Shown here: positions 24,788 through 34,163 of the stretch, in pieces | Position numbering within the stretch: position 1 is the stretch's first letter | Layout of the letters: the number at the start of each line of letters is the position of its first letter | Assembly (NCBI GenBank): GCA_913057195.1 | Contig: CAJXNL010000004.1 | Span: forward strand, 55,231 to 119,230 | Source: an uncultured Wenzhouxiangella sp. | GTDB lineage: Bacteria > Pseudomonadota > Gammaproteobacteria > Xanthomonadales > Wenzhouxiangellaceae | DNA length: 64,000 nucleotides | Direction: 5' to 3' | Translations under genes and position numbers: made by a program | Notes under the pieces: generated by a model | Databases searched by the model: none | What the model saw: only the letters and a program-made list of their open reading frames with translations | What the model was told of the DNA's origin: nothing

Positions 24788-26737
24788 ATGAACAGTCTTT
24801 TCGTCTCAAAACTCAGGTCTTGGTTGGCCATCAGTTGGCTGGCCATGGCTTGTTTGCTGATTCCAACGGCGCATGTTTGGGGTCAAGATGAACAAGATGC
24901 CCATGTGCTCAACTTTACCGACGCCGACATCCGAACCGTGATTAATGCTGTGGCAGAGATGACGGGACGGACGATGATTATCGACCCGCAGGTGGCAGGT
25001 CAGGTCAGCGTGGTCTCAAATGAGGCACTGGATGATGCGGCGGTCTACGACGTATTTTTGGCGGTGTTGGCTGTGCATGGATTTAGCGCCATCGAAGATG
25101 GGGTGACGACTCGCATTATTCCCGACAGCGACGCCCAAGCCTCCGGCCGGGTGCCTGTGGATCAGATGCGGGCGTCGGGTGATGAGCCCGTGATGAGGAT
25201 CATTGCCACTGACCATGTGGACGCCGGCGAGGTGGTGAGCCTCCTTCGCACTTTGGTCCCAGCCTCCGCGTATTTGGCGCACCATGCCCCCTCAAACGTG
25301 GTGATCGTGTCTGATCGTGCAGCCAGTGTTCGCCGAATCGAGACCATCATCCAACGTTTGGATGCCCAAAGCAAAGAAGAGCTGGAGGCCATTGCGCTTT
25401 CTCATGCCGATGCCACCGAGGTGGTGAGTCTGATCGAGCGACTGTACGCCAACGCCAGCCAAGCGCAGGCCGTTGCCGACGCGCGGACGAATACGGTCAT
25501 CTTGTCGGGGGACCCCAGCCGCAGACTTCGGTTACGGACGTTGGTGGCGCACTTGGACACGCCGCTGTCGGTGGACGGTCAAACGCAGGTCATTTACCTT
25601 CGTTACGCAACAGCCGCTGATCTGGTGCCTGTGTTGCAAGGCATGTTGGCAGAGCCCAGCGAGCAGGGTTCAAGCCGAACCAAGATCCAAGCCGATGAAG
25701 CCACCAACGCGTTGGTGGTGACGGCCAATCCGTCGGTGTTCCGCACGATCGAGTCTGTCGTTCGCCAGCTCGACATTCGCCGTGCGCAGGTCCAAGTGGA
25801 GGCCATCATCGCGGAGGTGGCGATGGACACCAGTCAAGAGCTGGGAATCCAGTGGCAAGCATTTGCCACAGGCGATGATGGGTTGTTCGGCGGCACCAAT
25901 TTCCAATCGGGGGGGAACAACATCCTAACCCTCAGCAGCGCGGCAGGTCAGGGTGGGGAGGCGGCGAGTTTGACGTTGCCCGGCCAAGGGCTGAACTTGG
26001 GGTATGTTCGCGGTCGGTCTGACCTGTTGGGATTGGACATTTTAGAGATTGGTGCGTTGGCCCGTGCACTGAGTCAAGATGCCAACACCAATGTGCTTTC
26101 CACACCCTCGGTGGTCACGATGGACAACCACCCTGCGAGCATCAGTGTGGGTCAAGAGGTGCCGTTTGTTTCAGGCAGCTTTTCTGCCCAAGGCATCGCA
26201 TCGTCCGATGGGCAAGTGAACCCTTTCCAAACCATTGAGCGAAAAGAGATTGGAATCAAACTCAACGTCACGCCACACATTAATGAGGGTGATCAGGTGA
26301 TGCTGGCCATTGAGCAAGAGGTGTCTACATTGGCGCCCTCATCTGGCGCGGTTGATTTGATCACCAATAAGCGAACAATTGCCACTCGAGTCATGGTGCC
26401 CGACGGGGCCATCTTGGTGCTGGGAGGTTTAACCACAGAAGATGTTCAAGAGCAGTTGGAGTCTGTTCCAGGCCTGGGGCAGATCCCGGTGCTGGGCGAG
26501 CTGTTCAAATATCGCCGAAACAACAACGTCAAACGCAATCTGATGGTCTTCATTCGGCCCGTGATTTTGCGCGATGATCAGGTGCTCGATGAGGTCACTG
26601 GCCGCAAGTACTCCATCATTCGCGACGCGCAACAGCGAAACATCGATCAGGCACAATCGCTCAGTCCCGCCAAGGACGCGCCGCTGCTGCCTGAGCTGAG
26701 TGATTTTTTACAAAATCCACCGCCGAATGAACGCTGA
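24788..26737 (+). CDS. gspD: Type II secretion secretin GspD
   Basis: From the ATG at 24788 the product is 649 residues, with a signal peptide ending at AHVWG/QDEQ. The N0 domain opens with VLNFTDADIRTVINAVAEMTGR, N1-N3 repeats follow (about 115-340), and the secretin domain covers about 350-615. Secretin signature segments include VQVEAIIAEVAM, SVGQEVPFVSG, EIGIKLNVTPHI and VPDGAILVLGGL. It forms the outer-membrane channel. The ORF track includes 11 earlier codons without signal character. It overlaps gspE by 11 bp. Confidence 0.93.
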   Translation: MNSLFVSKLRSWLAISWLAMACLLIPTAHVWGQDEQDAHVLNFTDADIRTVINAVAEMTGRTMIIDPQVAGQVSVVSNEALDDAAVYDVFLAVLAVHGFSAIEDGVTTRIIPDSDAQASGRVPVDQMRASGDEPVMRIIATDHVDAGEVVSLLRTLVPASAYLAHHAPSNVVIVSDRAASVRRIETIIQRLDAQSKEELEAIALSHADATEVVSLIERLYANASQAQAVADARTNTVILSGDPSRRLRLRTLVAHLDTPLSVDGQTQVIYLRYATAADLVPVLQGMLAEPSEQGSSRTKIQADEATNALVVTANPSVFRTIESVVRQLDIRRAQVQVEAIIAEVAMDTSQELGIQWQAFATGDDGLFGGTNFQSGGNNILTLSSAAGQGGEAASLTLPGQGLNLGYVRGRSDLLGLDILEIGALARALSQDANTNVLSTPSVVTMDNHPASISVGQEVPFVSGSFSAQGIASSDGQVNPFQTIERKEIGIKLNVTPHINEGDQVMLAIEQEVSTLAPSSGAVDLITNKRTIATRVMVPDGAILVLGGLTTEDVQEQLESVPGLGQIPVLGELFKYRRNNNVKRNLMVFIRPVILRDDQVLDEVTGRKYSIIRDAQQRNIDQAQSLSPAKDAPLLPELSDFLQNPPPNER

Positions 26738-28193
26738 TTTTCGCCCCCATTACCGGTTTGCCAAACACCGCGGTGTTGCCGTGGTCGATCAGGGTGAAGG
26801 TGATCTGACCCTCGCTGTCCGTGCGCCTGCAGATGCTGCGGCGGTGCAGGATGTTCTTCGCCACTTGGGGCGGGAGGTGGCCATTGAGACCATGCCACCG
26901 GCAGCATTTGATGGTCTACTGGCTCGACTCTATGAAAACCCGAACGCCAGCGCCCAGCAGGTGATCGATGATCTTGACGATGACTTTGATTTGTCTCAAC
27001 TGGCTGATGACTTGCCACAGTCATCCGATCTTTTAGACAGTGAGGATGATGCCCCCATTATTCGCTTAATCAATGGGGTGTTGACTCAAGCGCTGAAAGC
27101 TCAAGCGTCAGATATTCACTTTGAGCCTTTTGAGGATCGTCTGGCCATTCGGTTTAGGGTCGATGGGGTGCTGCATGAGGTTATGGCGCCCAGTCGGGCG
27201 CTGGCCTCGTTGATCGTTTCTCGGTTGAAAGTCATGGCCGAGTTGGATATTGCTGAAAAGCGGGTGCCGCAAGATGGACGCATTGGCTTGACCATTGGTG
27301 GCCGGGCAGTGGATGTTCGCGTGTCAACGCTGCCCTCGAGCCATGGCGAGCGCGTTGTGCTCCGCTTGCTCGATAAGCAGGCGGGTCGGCTGGACCTCAA
27401 TGAGTTGGGCATGTCAGACCAGGCGCGCGGGACCATGGATGAGCTGTTGTCGAGGCCGCATGGCATCATCTTAGTCACAGGGCCGACGGGCTCAGGCAAG
27501 TCGACAAGTCTGTACGCCGCCATCTCGCAACTCAATGATCGCAGCCGAAACATCATGACGGTCGAAGACCCCATTGAATATGATCTCGATGGTGTGGGTC
27601 AAACCCAAGTCAATCCGAAAGTTGATTTGACTTTCGCCCGAGGTTTACGAGCGATTCTCAGACAGGATCCGGACGTGGTCATGGTTGGAGAGATTCGTGA
27701 CGTCGAGACGGCTCAAATGGCGGTGCAGGCCTCATTGACCGGTCATTTGGTTTTGTCCACGCTGCACACCAACACGGCGCTGGGGTCGGTGACCAGGCTC
27801 ATGGATATGGGAATAGAGCCCTTTTTGTTGGCCTCAAGCCTGATTGGGGTTGTGGCACAGCGCTTGGTGCGGGTGGTCGACCGCGAAGCCTGTGAGCAGG
27901 TGTGGACAGCACCCGATGTGCTCGGGTTGGAGGGCGCACCCGTTCAGGCATGGCGACCGCGCACCGATCTTTCTCAAGGGCAGACAGGCTATCGAGGACG
28001 CACCGGAATCTATGAGGTGGTCAAGGTCACGCCTGGCTTGAGAGACGCCATTTATGCCGGCTCAAATGAGCACGCCCTCAGTGCGATCGCCCGAGAGCAT
28101 GCCCCGTCAATTGTTGCCGACGGTTGGGAGAAAGTCAGTCAAGGGATCACTTCGATAGAAGAGGTCTTGCGCGTGACTCGCCAAGCGCAATAA
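26727..28193 (+). CDS. gspE: Type II secretion ATPase GspE without the cysteine metal motif
   Basis: The ATG at 26727 lies inside the gspD 3' end and gives 488 residues. Domains are an N-terminal N1E-like part (1-110), N2E (QASDIHFEPFEDRLAIRFRVDGVLHEV) and the ATPase core with Walker A GPTGSGKST, Asp box (IMTVEDPIEY), Walker B (DVVMVGEIRD) and His box (STLHTNTALG). The usual C-x2-C...C-x2-C loop before GYRGRTGIYE is lost: a single Cys (REACEQ) remains and the second pair is replaced by LSQGQT. The enzyme powers pseudopilus assembly. The missing zinc site is unusual but not disabling in itself. Confidence 0.92.
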   Translation: MNADFRPHYRFAKHRGVAVVDQGEGDLTLAVRAPADAAAVQDVLRHLGREVAIETMPPAAFDGLLARLYENPNASAQQVIDDLDDDFDLSQLADDLPQSSDLLDSEDDAPIIRLINGVLTQALKAQASDIHFEPFEDRLAIRFRVDGVLHEVMAPSRALASLIVSRLKVMAELDIAEKRVPQDGRIGLTIGGRAVDVRVSTLPSSHGERVVLRLLDKQAGRLDLNELGMSDQARGTMDELLSRPHGIILVTGPTGSGKSTSLYAAISQLNDRSRNIMTVEDPIEYDLDGVGQTQVNPKVDLTFARGLRAILRQDPDVVMVGEIRDVETAQMAVQASLTGHLVLSTLHTNTALGSVTRLMDMGIEPFLLASSLIGVVAQRLVRVVDREACEQVWTAPDVLGLEGAPVQAWRPRTDLSQGQTGYRGRTGIYEVVKVTPGLRDAIYAGSNEHALSAIAREHAPSIVADGWEKVSQGITSIEEVLRVTRQAQ

Positions 28194-28197
28194 AGTC

Positions 28198-29400
28198 ATG
28201 GGTGCTTTCGAGTATCAAGCCATTGATGCGGCGCAAAAGATCAAGCGCGGGGTGGTTGAGGCCGATACCGCACGCCAAGCCAGAGGACTGATTCGCGAAC
28301 AAGGCATGGTGCCGTTGGAGGTGCAAGCCGTTGAGCGCACGCAAAGCACGAGACGGCATTGGGCCAGTGCCAGCGAGCGTGCCATCATCCTTCGCCAGTT
28401 GGCGACTTTACTTCAGGCCGGCATGACGCTTGAGGAGGTGTTGGGGGTCTTGACGGAGCAGGCCGACCGCAACAGCACGCGGCGTGTGCTCGCGGCGATT
28501 CGCTCTCAGGTCTTGGAAGGCCACAGTCTGTCACAAGCGATGAGTCAGTTCCCATCAATGTTTCCCAAGCTCTATAGCGCCTCGGTCGCTGCCGGCGAGC
28601 GGACGGGTCAGCTGGGCCCTGTCTTGGAGCGGCTGGCTGAATATGCGGCCAAGCGTCAGTCCATGCGGCGAGGGATTGGGTTGGCTTTGGTGTACCCGGC
28701 GTTTTTATTCGTGGTGGCCATGGGGGTTGTGGGCGCGCTGATTGGGGTCGTGGTGCCTCGAGTGATCACTGTCTTTGAAGGCGCGGGCCAAACCTTGCCT
28801 TGGATCACCCGCTCAATGCTTGCGCTGTCGGAGATCGTCACACGATATGGCGCTGTGGGCGCTGTTGGGTTGGTGCTGATGGGGGTTGTGGGGGTTTTGG
28901 CGTATCGTCAGCGCGCGGTGCGGTGGCGAGTGGATGTGTTGGCTTTGCGACTGCCTCTGATTGGGCGAGTGATCTCGGCCCATCAGACATCGCTGCTGAT
29001 GCGAACGTTATCGATCATGGTCTCGAGTGCGGTGCCATTGGTGGCGTCTTTAAAAGTCAGTGCCAGCGTCTTGGGCAACCAAGTGGCCAAAGCTGACATT
29101 GAGACGGTGGGTCGTCGGGTGAGTGAAGGGGCATCATTGTCCAAGGCGCTTGCGCAATCGCCTTGGGTATCGAGCATCGCCCAGCGCCTGGTCCATGCCG
29201 GTGAGAAAAGCGGTGAGTTGGGCACGATGCTCGAGCAAGCTGCCGACATTGAAGAGCGGGGCCTGGATGCGGCCCAGTCGGTGGTGCTGTCGGTGATTCA
29301 GCCAATAATGATTTTGTTGGTGGGTTTGGTGGTCATGTACATTGTGTTGGCCATCATGCTGCCCATCCTGAACATGAGCCAACTGTTGGGCGGCGTATGA
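28198..29400 (+). CDS. gspF: Type II secretion inner-membrane platform protein GspF
   Basis: The 400-residue product has the GspF start (MGAFEYQAIDAAQKIKRGVVEAD) and two GspF repeat domains (about 70-190 and 270-395), each with an ERTGQLGPVLERLAEY- or EKSGELGTMLEQAADI-like helix. There are three transmembrane helices (about 168-190, 215-240, 375-395). It anchors the GspE ATPase. The gene follows gspE by 4 bp and its stop overlaps ftsE (ATGA). The pseudopilin genes that normally follow gspF are absent. Confidence 0.93.
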   Translation: MGAFEYQAIDAAQKIKRGVVEADTARQARGLIREQGMVPLEVQAVERTQSTRRHWASASERAIILRQLATLLQAGMTLEEVLGVLTEQADRNSTRRVLAAIRSQVLEGHSLSQAMSQFPSMFPKLYSASVAAGERTGQLGPVLERLAEYAAKRQSMRRGIGLALVYPAFLFVVAMGVVGALIGVVVPRVITVFEGAGQTLPWITRSMLALSEIVTRYGAVGAVGLVLMGVVGVLAYRQRAVRWRVDVLALRLPLIGRVISAHQTSLLMRTLSIMVSSAVPLVASLKVSASVLGNQVAKADIETVGRRVSEGASLSKALAQSPWVSSIAQRLVHAGEKSGELGTMLEQAADIEERGLDAAQSVVLSVIQPIMILLVGLVVMYIVLAIMLPILNMSQLLGGV

Positions 29401-30065
29401 TTCAGTTTGAGCGCGTCTCCAAGCAATATCCAGGCACGGGCCTGGCGCTGAGTGATGTCAGCTTCAGCCTCGATCGGGGTGAAATGGTTTTCTTGACAGG
29501 GCACTCAGGCGCCGGGAAATCAACCCTGCTTAAACTGATTGCTTTGATCGAGCGTCCCACGCGGGGACAATTGCTTTTTGACGGCCGCAATGTGGCTCAA
29601 TTGTCTAAGCGCCACGTGCCCCACCTTCGTCGCCAAATTGGTGTGATCTTTCAAGACCACCGTCTGTTAGAAGACCAGCGGGTGTTTGATAATGTTGCGC
29701 TGCCTTTGGTGATCGCAGGCGTTGAGTATCGGGAGATCAAGCGCAGAGTCAGAGCAGCACTGGACAAAGTCGATCTGTTGGACAAAGAGCGCGCTTATCC
29801 ACCGATGCTTTCAGGTGGCCAGCAGCAGCGGGTTGGCATCGCCCGTGCCATCATTGCAAAGCCTGCGGTGCTTTTGGCTGACGAGCCGACGGGCAACCTG
29901 GATCCTCATTTGTCCAAAGAACTGATGCGCTTTTTTGTGAACCTCAACGAGTTGGGGATGACGGTGTTGGTGGCCACGCACGATGTGGATTTAATTTCAG
30001 GCTTTGATAAGCCCCGTTGGACACTCGCTCAAGGTGGGTTGGTGGATGGGCAAGGCGCGCTTTAA
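29397..30065 (+). CDS. ftsE: Cell-division ABC ATPase FtsE
   Basis: The 222-residue ABC ATPase has Walker A ([11 protein letters not shown]), Q-loop [10 protein letters not shown], signature [14 protein letters not shown], Walker B ([12 protein letters not shown]) and the H-loop ATHD. Together with FtsX it transmits signals from the Z-ring to periplasmic murein hydrolases through EnvC-type activators. In most Gammaproteobacteria ftsE follows ftsY and precedes ftsX-rpoH. Here it follows gspF directly with a 4-bp overlap. Confidence 0.96.
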   Translation: MIQFERVSKQYPGTGLALSDVSFSLDRGEMVFLTGHSGAGKSTLLKLIALIERPTRGQLLFDGRNVAQLSKRHVPHLRRQIGVIFQDHRLLEDQRVFDNVALPLVIAGVEYREIKRRVRAALDKVDLLDKERAYPPMLSGGQQQRVGIARAIIAKPAVLLADEPTGNLDPHLSKELMRFFVNLNELGMTVLVATHDVDLISGFDKPRWTLAQGGLVDGQGAL

Positions 30066-31023
30066 GTCGCGTCCGCCGATGCGGCCGCGCGTTTCTATGC
30101 GCGATGCCGTGCGTGCTTGGGCTCGGCGGCACGGCTACAGTTTTTTCTCCTCGCTGGGTGAGTTTGTTCGCCGGCCGGTGGCCTCTGCCATGACCATCGT
30201 GGTGCTTGCATTGGCGCTCAGCTTGCCGCTTTTGCTTCATTTGGCCGTCAGTCAGCTTGATGCCGTGGCTGGTGACATGGATGCCCAAGTCACGCTGTCA
30301 GTTTTTGCTGAGCGTGAGCTGTCCGACACTGAGGTGCGGCGTCTAAGCGCCCGGTTAGCGGCTCGGCCCGATGTGGTCACCGCTGACCCGATCAGTCCCG
30401 AGGCCGGGCTGAGGGAGGCGCTAAACAACCTCGGCTTGGCCACGGCGCTCGAGGACATTGCTCGTTTTTATGAGGACAATCCGCTGCCTTGGGTGGTCGT
30501 ATTGGGGGTTGACCCTCAAGCCTCTACCGATGCCTTGGTGGCTCAACTGCAAGACACTTCGGGCATTGCGCAAGTGATTGTTGATCAGGCCTGGCTGCAG
30601 CGGTTCAGGTCATTGCTGGAGGTGGGTCAGCGATTGGTGGTGATCTTGTCAACGCTGTTGTTGCTTGCCGTTGTGTTCGTGGTTGCGCACGCCATTCGCA
30701 TGGACGTTCACCAGCGCAGGCATCAGATCGAGGTGATGGCATTGATCGGGGCGACGCCGGGCTTTATTCGCAGGCCATTTTTATACTCGGGCTTTTGGCT
30801 GGGCACCTTTTCTAGCATGTTGGCCATTGCGCTGGTTTATGTCGTGATTGGCGCCTTGCATGGCCCGATAACGGCGCTGGCTGACAGTTATGGCAGTGCT
30901 TTTGAATTGGAGGGCCCGAGCGCGGCAACGATGATCGCGACAATGGCAATGATGGGGTTGATCGGCGTGTTTGGGTCCATGATCGCGGTCCATCAGCACC
31001 TGACAAAGCGCGGTTTGAATTAA
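30046..31023 (+). CDS. ftsX: Cell-division membrane protein FtsX
   Basis: The ATG at 30046 overlaps the ftsE end by 20 bp and gives 325 residues; the track uses a TTG 14 codons earlier. There are four transmembrane helices (about 45-70, 195-220, 245-270, 290-315) with the large periplasmic loop between the first two, as in FtsX. The loop has AERELSDTEVRRLSARLAARPDV. The stop TAA overlaps the convergent pilB-like stop at TTAA. No rpoH gene follows. Confidence 0.93.
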   Translation: MGKARFKSRPPMRPRVSMRDAVRAWARRHGYSFFSSLGEFVRRPVASAMTIVVLALALSLPLLLHLAVSQLDAVAGDMDAQVTLSVFAERELSDTEVRRLSARLAARPDVVTADPISPEAGLREALNNLGLATALEDIARFYEDNPLPWVVVLGVDPQASTDALVAQLQDTSGIAQVIVDQAWLQRFRSLLEVGQRLVVILSTLLLLAVVFVVAHAIRMDVHQRRHQIEVMALIGATPGFIRRPFLYSGFWLGTFSSMLAIALVYVVIGALHGPITALADSYGSAFELEGPSAATMIATMAMMGLIGVFGSMIAVHQHLTKRGLN

Positions 31024-32198
31024 GCCAAGCCTGCGACCGACGGCTCGTTGAGCGTGGCGGTGATGCGCTGATACTCCGCCATGGACGATCGCCCCTCAAG
31101 CACGTGCGCCAATGCCGCTTGATTAAGGGTCTGCCCGCCTTGTTTTTGAATTTGTGCGGCCAAGCCCACGTCCGAGTGGCCCTGGGCAATCTGGGCTTGC
31201 AGTGTTTGAGTGATCGGCAAGGTCTCAAACACCCCCGTGCGGCCCAAATAGCCGCGTCGACAGGCCGGGCACCCGACGGCCCGATACACTTTGGCGCCGG
31301 GGCTTTTGGCCATCAGGCGCTGGGCGGAGGTTGATCGATCATGTGTTTTACATGCGTGCAAGGTTCGCATGAGGGTTTGCGCGATGATGAGTCGGCATGC
31401 CGATGCAACATCGGCGCGGTCAACGCCCAAGTGCAGCAAGCGTGTCAAGGTGGCCAGCGCGGTGTTGGTATGCAGGGTCGACAAAATAAGATGGCCGGTC
31501 TGTGCCGCTTGGACGGCAATTTTGGCGGTGGTTCGGTCACGGATCTCGCCAATCATTAAAACATCAGGATCTTGCCTGAGAAAAGCGCGCAGCGCATGGG
31601 CAAACGTCAGTCCGATGCCCTCATGGTGGGCGACTTGGTTGACCCCTGGAAGGGTCATCTCAATCGGGTCTTCGATGGTTGAAATATTGCGATGCGTTTG
31701 GTTGAGCTGCTGGAGGGCAGCATACAAAGTCACTGTTTTCCCCGAGCCTGTGGGTCCGGTGACCAAAATCAGCCCCCAAGGACACGCCAGGGCTGCCTCG
31801 AGCTGGGCGTGCTGCTCCGAGCGCATGCCCAACTGGTCTGTCTTGGGCAGATGGATCAGCGCATCCACATGACGAAGCACGATTTTTTCGCCAAACAAAG
31901 TGGGGCAGGAGGACACTCGAAACTCATGCGCTGCGTTGGCTTGGGTGAGTTTTAATCGGCCATCTTGCGGCAGACGCTTCTCTCCAATATCCAACTGTGC
32001 CATCACCTTGATGCGCGCGGTGACCGCGTCGGTCAGGTGTTGAGGCAGCTGCGCATGCTCCTCCAATAAGCCGTCGATTCTGAGCCGAATGCGGCACGTG
32101 GCGCCGAGCGGTTCAAAGTGGATGTCAGAAGCCCGTTTCGCCACGGCATCGGCCAGAACCTGATCGACCCACGCGACCGCTGAATCGGGCGCGGGCAT
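31020..32198 (-). CDS. pilB: Short PilB/GspE-type assembly ATPase lacking the N-terminal domain
   Basis: The track frame continues 124 codons into sequence antisense to pilD without recognisable similarity. The ATG at 32198, 2 bp after the pilD stop, is the natural start and gives 392 residues. The product opens almost directly at the N2 domain (ASDIHFEPLGATCRIRLRIDG) and has a full core: Walker A GPTGSGKTVT, Asp box (ISTIEDPIEM), Walker B (DVLMIGEIRD) and His box (STLHTNTALA). The zinc loop keeps CPACRRGYLGRTG and an upstream ACKTHD. The N1 domain of about 150 residues, which normally couples ATPase to the assembly platform, is missing. It is the last gene of the pilA-C-D-B operon. Confidence 0.85.
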   Translation of the reverse strand: MPAPDSAVAWVDQVLADAVAKRASDIHFEPLGATCRIRLRIDGLLEEHAQLPQHLTDAVTARIKVMAQLDIGEKRLPQDGRLKLTQANAAHEFRVSSCPTLFGEKIVLRHVDALIHLPKTDQLGMRSEQHAQLEAALACPWGLILVTGPTGSGKTVTLYAALQQLNQTHRNISTIEDPIEMTLPGVNQVAHHEGIGLTFAHALRAFLRQDPDVLMIGEIRDRTTAKIAVQAAQTGHLILSTLHTNTALATLTRLLHLGVDRADVASACRLIIAQTLMRTLHACKTHDRSTSAQRLMAKSPGAKVYRAVGCPACRRGYLGRTGVFETLPITQTLQAQIAQGHSDVGLAAQIQKQGGQTLNQAALAHVLEGRSSMAEYQRITATLNEPSVAGLA

Positions 32199-32200
32199 GT

Positions 32201-33049
32201 CTAAAACATCAGCCAATCGCCCAGCAGGGCATGCCAGATCAGCGCCAACCAACCGGCCAACGCCAAGTGTGGGCCAAATGCAATGGGCGTGTCGCGCCCG
32301 CGCTGCGCGAGCACCATCCCCAATAGTCCTGCCACTGAGCCCATCAGGCTGGCCAAAAACAGCACGATCGGGAGCAGCGACCAACCCAGCCAAGCGCCCA
32401 ACGCGGCCAACAGCTTCAGGTCGCCGCCGCCCATGCCCTCCTTGCCAGTCAAGAGTCTGAACCCGTGAAGCACCAGCCACAAGATCGAAAACCCAGCCAC
32501 CGCGCCCCAGATGGCGTCGCTGGGGGTTGCGAACCAGCTCCAAGTGGCATTGATCAATAGGCCGGCCCACAACAGGCCAAGGGTCAATACATCGGGCAAC
32601 AGATGGTGCTCAAGGTCAATCGCGGAGGCGGCAATCAAGGTCCACGCCATGCCGGCAGCGGCCAGCGTTGGCCAGCTGAGCCCCCATTGCCAGACAACAA
32701 GCACGGTGGCCGCGGCACACAACACCTCAACGATCGGATAGCGCCAGCCGATGGCGTTTTCGCAATGGCGACAGCGGCCTCGCAGCACCAACCAAGAGAT
32801 GACCGGGATGTTGTCATGCCATGCGATGCCATGATGGCAATGGACACACCGTGAGCGAGGCCAAATCAGCCCGGGTGGGGCGGGGGTGTCGGTGTGATCG
32901 GACTCAGACACCATGACATGCCAAGCGTGCATCAGCCTGGCGGGCAGCCGCACGATCACGACATTGATAAAGCTGCCGACAATCAGGCCCATCACGCCAG
33001 CGATAACAAGCTGTGCCCAGGTTGGCCAAGCCAGCAATGTTTCAATCAA
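32201..33049 (-). CDS. pilD: Prepilin peptidase and N-methyltransferase
   Basis: The 282-residue polytopic enzyme cleaves and N-methylates prepilins at the inner membrane. The N-terminal GSFINVVIVRLP motif and the two CxxC pairs (CVHCHHGIAWHDNIPVISW and CRHCENAIGWRYP) form the methyltransferase/zinc region. The catalytic aspartates lie in SAIDLEHHLLPD and in GMGGGDLKLLAALGAWLG. As the only peptidase in the window it may serve both the pilus genes and the gsp pseudopilins encoded elsewhere. Confidence 0.95.
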   Translation of the reverse strand: MIETLLAWPTWAQLVIAGVMGLIVGSFINVVIVRLPARLMHAWHVMVSESDHTDTPAPPGLIWPRSRCVHCHHGIAWHDNIPVISWLVLRGRCRHCENAIGWRYPIVEVLCAAATVLVVWQWGLSWPTLAAAGMAWTLIAASAIDLEHHLLPDVLTLGLLWAGLLINATWSWFATPSDAIWGAVAGFSILWLVLHGFRLLTGKEGMGGGDLKLLAALGAWLGWSLLPIVLFLASLMGSVAGLLGMVLAQRGRDTPIAFGPHLALAGWLALIWHALLGDWLMF

Positions 33050-33101
33050 TTCAGGCTCCTTGAGTCCTCAGGTTCAGTGACCTCAACAAGGATCAGTGAT
33101 G

Positions 33102-34163
33102 TCACATCATGACGCTCGACAGATTAAAAATCGGCAGGTACAGTCCAATCAGCAGGCCACCCACCAACAATCCGACCGTGACCATCATAATCGGTTCAAC
33201 CAGCGCGAGCGAGCGATCCAGAGCATTGTTGACATCGCTTTGCAACATTGAAGCCACCTGATCAAACAATGCATCCAGCCGCCCGCTGCCCTCGCCAATG
33301 CCAACAAGGTGCACCATCCACTCAGGAAAGGCGGCCGTTTGAGCCAGCCCTTGAGCCAGTGACCCGCCCTGGGTGATGTGCCGATGGGTGTCTTCTAACG
33401 CTTGTCGGTGCGCCACATGTGCTGTGGTTTGGCTCACCAACTCGAGCGCTTGAGCCAGTGGCAAGCCCGCGCGCAACAAAGTTCCCATGCTGCGAGTGAC
33501 GGTGAGTGCGCTTTTGGCACGGAGCAATGCGCCAAGCACGGGCGCATGATCAACCAGGCTTGCACCAAGCGCCCGAACCCTGGGGCTAAGTCGGTAGGCC
33601 AAAATCATACCCAGACCGGAACCCATCCCCCACGCCCAGTCGCTCCAACCCAGGCTTCGCACGGCATTGGATGCGCTGAGAATGGCCAAGGTGGGGCCTG
33701 GCATCGGGGCATCCAACCCGTCAAACAGCGCCTCAAATTGCGGCACCACGCCCAGCAGCAGCCCAAAAGAGACCAAGGCGGCAACCATGAGCACGCTGAC
33801 GGGATAGGCCAGCGCACTGGTCAGCCGTTGGGTGGCCTCGTGGTGGGCTTTCTGTTCACTGGCCACATCCGCGATGGCTTGGGTGAGGGTGCCGGTTGTC
33901 TCCCCCGCCTGAATCATGGCTGTTGCAGTTTTGGGAAACAGCGGTTCGAGTTGCCGAAATCCATGGGCCAGCCCATGCCCTTGTTGCACAGACGCCAGCC
34001 ATCGATCAACCACCTGGCGAGCCGCGCCGTGAGGGTGCACTCGCCCAGCCACCCGCAGCGCTTCCAAAATGGGAAGATGGGCCACCAACAGCGTGTGCAG
34101 TTGGTCGAGCAGCGCGATGCGTTGACTCGCCCGCAACCTGGCGGGTGCTGACTTAAGCCTCAT
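33102..34163 (-). CDS. pilC: Type IV pilus platform protein PilC/GspF family
   Basis: The ATG at 34163 overlaps the pilin gene end by 11 bp and gives 353 residues; the track extension is antisense to the pilin gene. Two GspF repeats are visible, marked by QAGETTGTLTQAIADVA and GIGEGSGRLDALFDQVASML. Transmembrane helices occur near 160-185, 205-230 and 325-350. The first roughly 50 residues of typical PilC/GspF are missing, so the protein starts almost at the first repeat. It would pair with the equally shortened PilB-like ATPase. Confidence 0.88.
   Translation of the reverse strand: MRLKSAPARLRASQRIALLDQLHTLLVAHLPILEALRVAGRVHPHGAARQVVDRWLASVQQGHGLAHGFRQLEPLFPKTATAMIQAGETTGTLTQAIADVASEQKAHHEATQRLTSALAYPVSVLMVAALVSFGLLLGVVPQFEALFDGLDAPMPGPTLAILSASNAVRSLGWSDWAWGMGSGLGMILAYRLSPRVRALGASLVDHAPVLGALLRAKSALTVTRSMGTLLRAGLPLAQALELVSQTTAHVAHRQALEDTHRHITQGGSLAQGLAQTAAFPEWMVHLVGIGEGSGRLDALFDQVASMLQSDVNNALDRSLALVEPIMMVTVGLLVGGLLIGLYLPIFNLSSVMM

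Noticed and set aside
31020-32570. 516-aa reading of the pilB-like gene
   Set aside because: The first 124 codons are antisense to pilD and show no N1-domain similarity; the ATG at 32198 just after the pilD stop is the natural start.
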